DNA from: Chelydra serpentina | Lineage: Eukaryota > Chordata > Testudines > Chelydridae | Assembly (NCBI GenBank): GCA_037349315.1 | Contig: JBAIAC010000004.1 | Span: 78,360,501-78,424,500 of the forward strand | Length of the DNA: 64,000 bases | Direction: 5' to 3' | Part shown: one piece after another, positions 58,785 through 64,000 of the stretch | Numbering within the stretch: the first letter of the stretch is position 1 | How the letters are laid out: the number at the start of each line of letters is the position of its first letter | The notes under the pieces: generated by a model | Told to the model about the DNA's origin: nothing | The model's input: only the letters and a program-made list of their open reading frames with translations | Databases searched by the model: none | Translations under genes and position numbers: made by a program

Positions 58785-59350
58785 GTGCCAGAAGAGAACA
58801 GAAAGAGAAGGAAAACAGCAACTAAGGTTCCAGACAGAAGGAAAAAAGCAACTATTGTTGTAGACAGAACAAAGCAACAAACATTGAAGGAACTTATCAA
58901 CATGCCACTCAGTGCCACAGAGAACTTCAGCTTTGACAAACCTTCACAATGGACAGACGAAGCGGTATTTTGCAAGATTTCAAATTGCTACAAAACTCCA
59001 TAAGGAAATTGAAGACACAGGTATGCTCTTTAATGTATTCTATAAGGAAGCAGTCAGAGCATATCTTTAAACCCTTTCACTTTACTGATTACAGTCACAG
59101 GATACTATGGCAGAGTTCTGGCTATGTTTGATGCACACTTTATACCTCAGAGAAATGAGGTTTATAAAAGAGCGTATTTTCACCAGAGAATTCAAGGCCC
59201 AGGGGCAATTGTCAGATTAGCCCTGGAGGCACTCTGAACTGCATGGGCCAGTTCACCACAGAAACAACTTACTAAGACAAAAGCTTTGCATTCAGAGTGT
59301 AGATGATCAAAGGCGCACAGACCAACAGCCTTCTCACCTGCAGTGTAGCA
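58785..59350 (+). pseudogene. Ty3/gypsy gag remnant
   Basis: A Lys/Arg-rich N-terminus is followed by FSFDKPSQWT, then in other frames VCSLMYSIRKQSEHIFK, YYGRVLAMFDAHFIPQRNEV and YKRAYFHQRIQGPG. These are consecutive blocks of a vertebrate gypsy Gag capsid (FDKP.W, LIYSMG.EA, F..YF.P..N). At least three frameshifts or stops. It ends at the hAT MITE. Confidence 0.7.
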
Positions 59351-59355
59351 GCCAT

Positions 59356-59776
59356 CAGGACCAGCTCCAGGCACCAGCCCACCAAGCACATGCTTGTGGC
59401 GGCACCTGCCGGCGGGGCAGCACTCAGGGGTTTGGGGGTTTTTTGGTAAAAAAAAACAAACAAAAAAAACCCCTCTTCCGCTCCAGGCAGTGGGGTGGGG
59501 CGGCAGGCATGCCGCCCTCCCCACCGGGGCCTGCTCCCTACTGGCCTCCTGGGGAGCGGGATGGCTGGCGCGGGGCCGCAGGCTCCCCACCCTCCCCGCT
59601 GGCGCCCCGGCCGGGGCAGCAGGCGCACTGGTGGGTGCACCGCCCTCCTCGCCTGTGCTCCAGGTAGGGGGGGGGGTTGTTTTGGCGGGTTTTGGGGGGG
59701 GTTGTTTGGGGGGGCAGCGTTTGGGGTTTTGGGGTTTTTTTTGCTTGGGGCAACAAAAACGTTAGAGCCGCCCCTG
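59356..59776. mobile_element. hAT-type MITE, copy 2 (421 bp)
   Basis: Begins CAGGACCAGCTCCAGGCACC, ends GTTAGAGCCGCCCCTG, with 8-bp GCAGCCAT duplicated at 59348-59355 and 59777-59784. Related to 567-931; here the G-rich arms are longer. It yields spurious 160-230 residue frames on both strands. Confidence 0.9.
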
Positions 59777-59975
59777 GCAGCCATGATGGTCCTACTGAGA
59801 AAGGTGGAAGAATTCAATGGAATATTTGATGATACTGGACTTTTGAAAGGCAATCCAGTACAAATAACCTTAAGAGACAATGCTGAGTCATATAGAAACA
59901 CATCTGGTATATCTCTCCAAAAAGGAAGCTCTGTAGTCGGTCCATATCTGGTACAAAAGCAGGTATGTCTGATCA
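59777..59975 (+). pseudogene. Ty3/gypsy RT-start fragment joined to an LTR-like piece
   Basis: 59800-59885 encodes VEEFNGIFDDTGLLKGNPVQ and continues to RDNAES, the same RT entry block found on the minus strand at 58420-58510. After about 59887 the sequence changes to a 75-bp match with the LTR-like segment at 58638. So gag, RT start and LTR piece are compressed into 1.4 kb by deletion. Confidence 0.65.
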
Positions 59976-59979
59976 CCTA

Positions 59980-62619
59980 AGCGAAGTAGGTGTGTCTCTG
60001 CAAATACAGTCTGCTCCTGAGGTCTTTTCCCCCAGTTCATCAATAGATGGCAGGGGAGAGCTCATTCAGACCACTGGCTTACACATACACATATATATAG
60101 ATACACATACATTTTTCAGCTAATGCATACACCACAGCCTTGCTTCTTTCCAACCTTTCTCCACATAAGATTTATTATTGTGGTTTTCATGGTACAGTAC
60201 TTGGTGGATAACTTCAAACAAGGCTGGTTTCTCTTAACCTCTCCTTTGTCTCTACAGATAATATGATACCCTAGGTACATTCGATTTTATGAGTTTGGGG
60301 AAGTTTTAGATTAAATCTCATGCAGGGAAAATATGATCCTGCTGCACATCCTGCAACAACAGTCCAACAGAAATGTGGCGTAGACGAGGAATGTTTGGTT
60401 AACGCTTTCAGTCGCTGACTAGCAATCTATAGAGGGCAGCCCTCTTTTAAACGTAGCATTGTACAGAGCTATTCTGTAACTGTCTAGTCATATGTAAGAG
60501 TTAGTAAAACAGGAAGCTACACTAATCTCCAGACATTACATTTTTATCTACAGTACTTCCACATGTTTGTACTGCTTCCAGTAACCAAAGCATAGCTCTA
60601 GATGATAGATGAAGAAAATACATGGGAGATAGGCTTTGCAAAAAAAAATGCAAAGTGTAGCAGATCCTACACAGATGCTTCTTAATCATTATTCATCCCT
60701 TTAGTAAAATTATTTAAATCAAACAGATTCATTATATGCAGCAAAATGTTTCCATGTGAGCCCTGAACACTTTGTTCAAGAGCTAGGAGGGCAGCCAACT
60801 GTTTTAGTTCCTTAAAGAATAACAGATGTGTCCTTCCAAGTCTCATGCTAATGGAATTCAGGCTGTGGTGAGAAGTTTAAAAAATACTGTCAGTTGCCTG
60901 CAGGCTTTGTCTAGCTGAGCCGAAGTCATTCATTATTTGGTTTTGCTTGTTTAAAAAAGGTCAGTTCAATGAAAAACAAAATCAATGAATTTAAACAAAC
61001 TATACATGCAATTCTTTCTACTATGCCAGCTCTATAACTGTTAGATTTCAAAATATGTATTGTCAAACCAGTTGCTGAATATGAACACTCTCTGAATGTG
61101 TTTAGTGATTGTTTTAAGACTGTTCTTTTATCATTAGCATCCCACTTTTTCAGTTCCAAAAATTCACCATAAGCCAAAAAAACCATCCAGTAAATAGATT
61201 TGGTGTTAACCTCCACAGCAAATAGAGCAAATAATTCAAACTACAAGTGAAGTGAAATGAGGGACATTCCCTGGCACTACAGTAGACGATGCAATAGACT
61301 ACTAAAACTTTTGTATCTGATTGGAAACTGAAGGAAATTTGAGGTTACAAAGCAATATTGCCTTGTAGTATGAACACAAGCAAAGATTGGGTTTCACTTC
61401 GTTGCAGGGGCAAAGCTTTTACTTTGAGCAAGTCTATTACTTTTTCTACTTCTATAGTGTACTGAGCAAAGTGAATACTGACCATAAAATCTGAAGTTTA
61501 ACCCCACAGTTAGTGTCTGCCTAAGGCTGATTATTTTATTTTATTTTGAAAGGTTGACCAAAAATGGTTTTGGCATTTCCAAGAATGAGATTAGGGTGGG
61601 ATGTATTGATTTGGTCATGAATGAGGCAGATATCCTGTGGGTAAAAAATAGCAGGTGTCTATGTAACTAAACACGATATTATAATGCATATGCATAAGGT
61701 AACTGAATAAAGGTTGCACAGGCAACCTTAATTCTGACATTTTCTATCTTTTGAGTGCTTAACTTTGAAACCTTAACATTCTTTTAACCTTGCTTTTTGT
61801 GTGTAATATGTTATTTAGATTGCAAAATGTGTTAAGGGCTTTCCAAACACAGATGAAGACTGAGCAATGTGAAAAGACAAAAGGTGGGGAGAAAGGGATA
61901 TATACCACACAAGCAGCCGTGTATACATTCAGGAGGTATTGAAGGACTCCAGTGAGAATGGTGAATTAGATGATCCTGCTGAGGTGGTATGGGTGGCAAA
62001 AGATAAAATGATAGGGGAGCCTCAGAAACATGGAGGATGCCTCAGAGGAACCACATAACTCCCTTCAAAAAATCCAGAATTTGCAACTACACTTTTTTTA
62101 AAAAACCTCTTAATTAAGGGTGTGCAAAAAAAAAAAAAAGCCCCTTTGAAACCCACAGCATGCTAGCAACATAATTAATAAGACAATCTGGCATCCTCAC
62201 AGGTTTGTTACCTTGTTTTCTTTCATTTTTGCCTGAAAAGTATAAAGAAGCAATACTGGGCTTCCTATTTGTCTGGGCTCAGCTCATCAACAAGCAATAC
62301 AGACAAAAGAAACAATCGCAGGCATCTGCTGTCTGTCAGGGAAATGGACATACAGTAAGTGAAGGTTTCTTCACACTGCTTTTGATCTTGAGTTCATTTT
62401 CAAAGGCTCTGCTAAGCGAAGGCTGCTAGAGGACAGAATCATTTTATTTCATGGGTCACTAACAGAGCTCCAGCAACATATAAGTTGACAAACTGAAAAG
62501 AAACTCCTGTGGCATCCTTCGTCTATTCTAAAATTGGTTCCTTTTGTTGACATTTGATCCACTGTAAGAAAGAGAAATGAATCATTACTGAAGAGTTCGG
62601 GGGGATGGGGCAGAGAAAA
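59980..62619. other. No recognised feature (2.6 kb)
   Basis: AT-rich with scattered short frames, none resembling a known family. No repeat boundary seen. Confidence 0.4.
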
Positions 62620-62788
62620 CTTTCCAGCCAGAAACAAGAAATATGCACAACATTTTGGCTAAAAAGACTAGAACAATACAAAACTAATATGGCACATATT
62701 AAATGGATTAAAAATTTACTCACTCACAGATCACTACATGTAATTGTCAATGGGGAATCATTATTGAACATGTATGTTTCTAGTTGGA
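62620..62788 (+). pseudogene. LINE RT fragment
   Basis: A plus frame reads HIKWIKNLLTHRSLHVIVNG then ESLLNMYVSS, matching the segment before the S-G-V-P-Q-G box in CR1-like RTs (W-x-x-x-x-L-T-x-R-x-x-x-V-x-V-N-G). It breaks where the SINE begins. Confidence 0.45.
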
Positions 62789-62790
62789 TT

Positions 62791-62963
62791 CATAGAATAT
62801 CAGGGTTGGAAGGGACCTCAGGAGGTCATCTAGTCCAACCCCCTGCTCAAAGCAGGACCAATCCCCAATTTTTGCCCCAGATCCCTAAATGGCCCCCTCA
62901 AGGATTGAACTCACAACCCTGGGTTTAGCAGGCCAATGTTCAAACCACTGAGCTATGCCCCCT
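62791..62963 (-). mobile_element. tRNA-derived SINE with CR1-like tail (minus strand)
   Basis: CATAGAATATCAGGGTTGGA at the left is the CR1-like tail. The B box complement GGATTGAACTCACAACC and A box complement CAAACCACTGAGCTATG follow. Nearly full length. Confidence 0.9.
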
Positions 62964-62965
62964 TA

Positions 62966-63425
62966 ATTAAACACACCTAAAGGTGGCAATTCTTCAACAA
63001 AAAACTTCAAAAACAGACTCCAACGAGAAACTGCAGAACTAGAATTAATTTGCAAACTGGACACCATTAAATTAGGCTTGAATAAAGACTGGGGGTGGCT
63101 GGGTCATTACACAAACTGAAAACTATTTCCCCATGCTAGTTTTCCCCTACTGTTACTCACACCTTCTTGTCAACTGTTTGAAATGGGCCATCCTGATTAT
63201 CACTACAAAAGTTTTTCTTCTCCTGCTGATAATAGCCCACCTTAGTCTCTTAGAGTTGGTACGGCAACCCCCATCTTTTCATGTTTTCTGTGTGTGTATA
63301 TATATCTATATCTATCTATCTATCTATATATATATATCCCTACTTTATCTTCCACTCCATGCATCTGATGAAGTGGGTTTTAGCCCACCAAAGCTTATGC
63401 CCAAATAAATTTGTTAGTCTCTAAG
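62966..63425 (+). repeat. Older unit of the 63-kb repeat family (plus)
   Basis: It ends with CTGATGAAGTGGGTTTTAGC and AAGCTTATGCCCAAATAAAT and TTGTTAGTCTCTAAG, the text found in the foldback arms. Upstream (ACAAACTGAAAACTATTTCC, ACACCTTCTTGTCAACTG) I recall as part of a longer reptile repeat. Its expected continuation resumes at 63663, after the foldback. A microsatellite lies at 63292-63338. The family may be Penelope-like; no RT or GIY-YIG domain is visible. Confidence 0.5.
63292..63338. repeat. (TATC)n / (TA)n microsatellite
   Basis: GTGTGTATATATATCTATAT followed by repeated CTAT units and a TA run. Confidence 0.9.
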
Positions 63426-63662
63426 TATAATGATAGGTTTCAGTGTAGTAGCCGTGTTAGTCTGTGTCAGCAAAACGAAAATAAGAAAGAAAAACTTGTA
63501 GCACCTTAGAGACTAACAAATTTATTTCAGCATAAGCTTTCGTGGGTTAGAACCCACTTCATCGGATGCAACTTCGTTTTCGTTCTAACCCACGAAAGCT
63601 TATGCTGAAATAAATTTGTTAGTCTCTAAGGTGCTACAAGTTTTTCTTTCTTATTTTCGTTT
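63426..63662. mobile_element. Foldback element 2 (perfect inverted dimer, 237 bp)
   Basis: A head (GGTTTCAGTGTAGTAGCCGT...) is followed by two 78-bp arms (63476-63553 and 63582-63659) that are exact inverted copies, around a 28-bp spacer. TTAGTCTCTAAG lies on both sides (63414-63425 and 63663-63674), interrupting an older copy of the same family. Because that 12-mer also occurs inside the arms, family-internal template switching could mimic a duplication. Perfect arms imply recent formation or a recent correction event. Confidence 0.75.
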
Positions 63663-63735
63663 TTAGTCTCTAAGGTGCCACAAGGACTCCTTGTTCTTTT
63701 TGCAGATACAGACTAACATGGTTACCACTCTGAAA
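63663..63735 (+). repeat. Continuation of the older repeat unit
   Basis: TTAGTCTCTAAGGTGCCACA, then TTTTTGCAGATACAGACTAAC and CACTCTGAAACCTG. This is the complement of the head of the foldback elements and completes the unit broken at 63425. Confidence 0.6.
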
Positions 63736-64000
63736 CCTGCTCCGTGTGAAGATGAGTCTGTGAGTGGACTCCTCCTATCAGCTGAGTTTGCAGCTGAGAG
63801 CACATGCCATGAATATTGCTGTGATTCTTGGTCTTTACGGACATCTATCATAGAGATACGCTCACCTGGGTGACAAAACAGATTGAGTATCCAAGGGACT
63901 GTCTGTGACTCTGTTTTAAGGCTGTTAATGTGCCTGAGGAGTTTGTACTTGATGCAGTTGGTTGGTGAAATCTAACTTAAGAACTCACAATCAGTTTTGG
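63736..64000. other. No recognised feature
   Basis: Window end; short frames only. Confidence 0.4.

Noticed and set aside
59272..59976. 234- and 161-residue ORFs on opposite strands
   Set aside because: Both cross the G-rich MITE; only the short 3' gypsy RT-start segment is real coding ancestry.
1..64000. CRISPR arrays, operons, bacterial promoters or terminators
   Set aside because: No spaced short direct repeats or dense bacterial-style coding; the content is vertebrate.

Overview
The window looks like gene-poor, repeat-dense sequence from a reptile, most probably a turtle. The grounds are tRNA-derived SINEs whose 3' tails match CR1 LINEs (the turtle Cry / tortoise Pol III arrangement), many CR1 fragments, DIRS-type and Ty3/gypsy remnants, MIR-like CORE-SINEs and many hAT-type MITEs. 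No convincing host exon, rRNA, tRNA gene or CRISPR array was seen. The only long intact coding region belongs to a retrotransposon.

Layout. Positions 1-8440 are a nest. A decayed CR1-type LINE ORF1 (SGNH esterase) is broken first by a 365-bp hAT MITE (567-931) and then by a complete 6.88-kb LTR retrotransposon (1106-7984). That element has two 811-bp LTRs that look identical, a 5-bp target duplication, and one uninterrupted 1615-residue Gag-Pol. Its domain order is Gag, protease, integrase, reverse transcriptase, RNase H. This is the copia-like order of the rare Gmr1 group of Ty3/gypsy elements, and its Gag carries a SCAN-like domain. From 8.4 to 13.4 kb lie an old LTR-type repeat split by a 1054-bp solo LTR (TSD GGCAG) and a CR1 LINE split by a multi-hairpin MITE. 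From 13.4 to 32 kb there is mostly unrecognised AT-rich DNA with a minus-strand CR1, a SINE, LTR-like pieces and palindromic MITEs. At 32.8-35.3 kb there is a DIRS-type tyrosine-recombinase remnant with inverted terminal repeats and a CR1 inserted in it. At 38.2-40.1 kb a second copy of the 9-kb LTR-type repeat carries a foldback element. From 41 to 55 kb there are MITEs, an L2-like LINE on the minus strand, a probable solo LTR, MIRs and a SINE. From 57.6 to 60.0 kb lie rearranged fragments of one Ty3/gypsy family in both orientations, with a hAT MITE inside. From 62.6 to 63.7 kb lie a LINE fragment, a SINE and a second foldback element with perfect 78-bp arms.

Two systems stand out. One is the apparently intact, very recent Gmr1-like retrotransposon, from the lineage linked to the origin of the vertebrate SCAN domain. 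The other is a short repeat family seen twice as an inverted dimer with 12-13 bp target duplications and a hammerhead-like stem core. Everything here comes from reading the sequence; no database search was run, so family names rest on remembered motifs.
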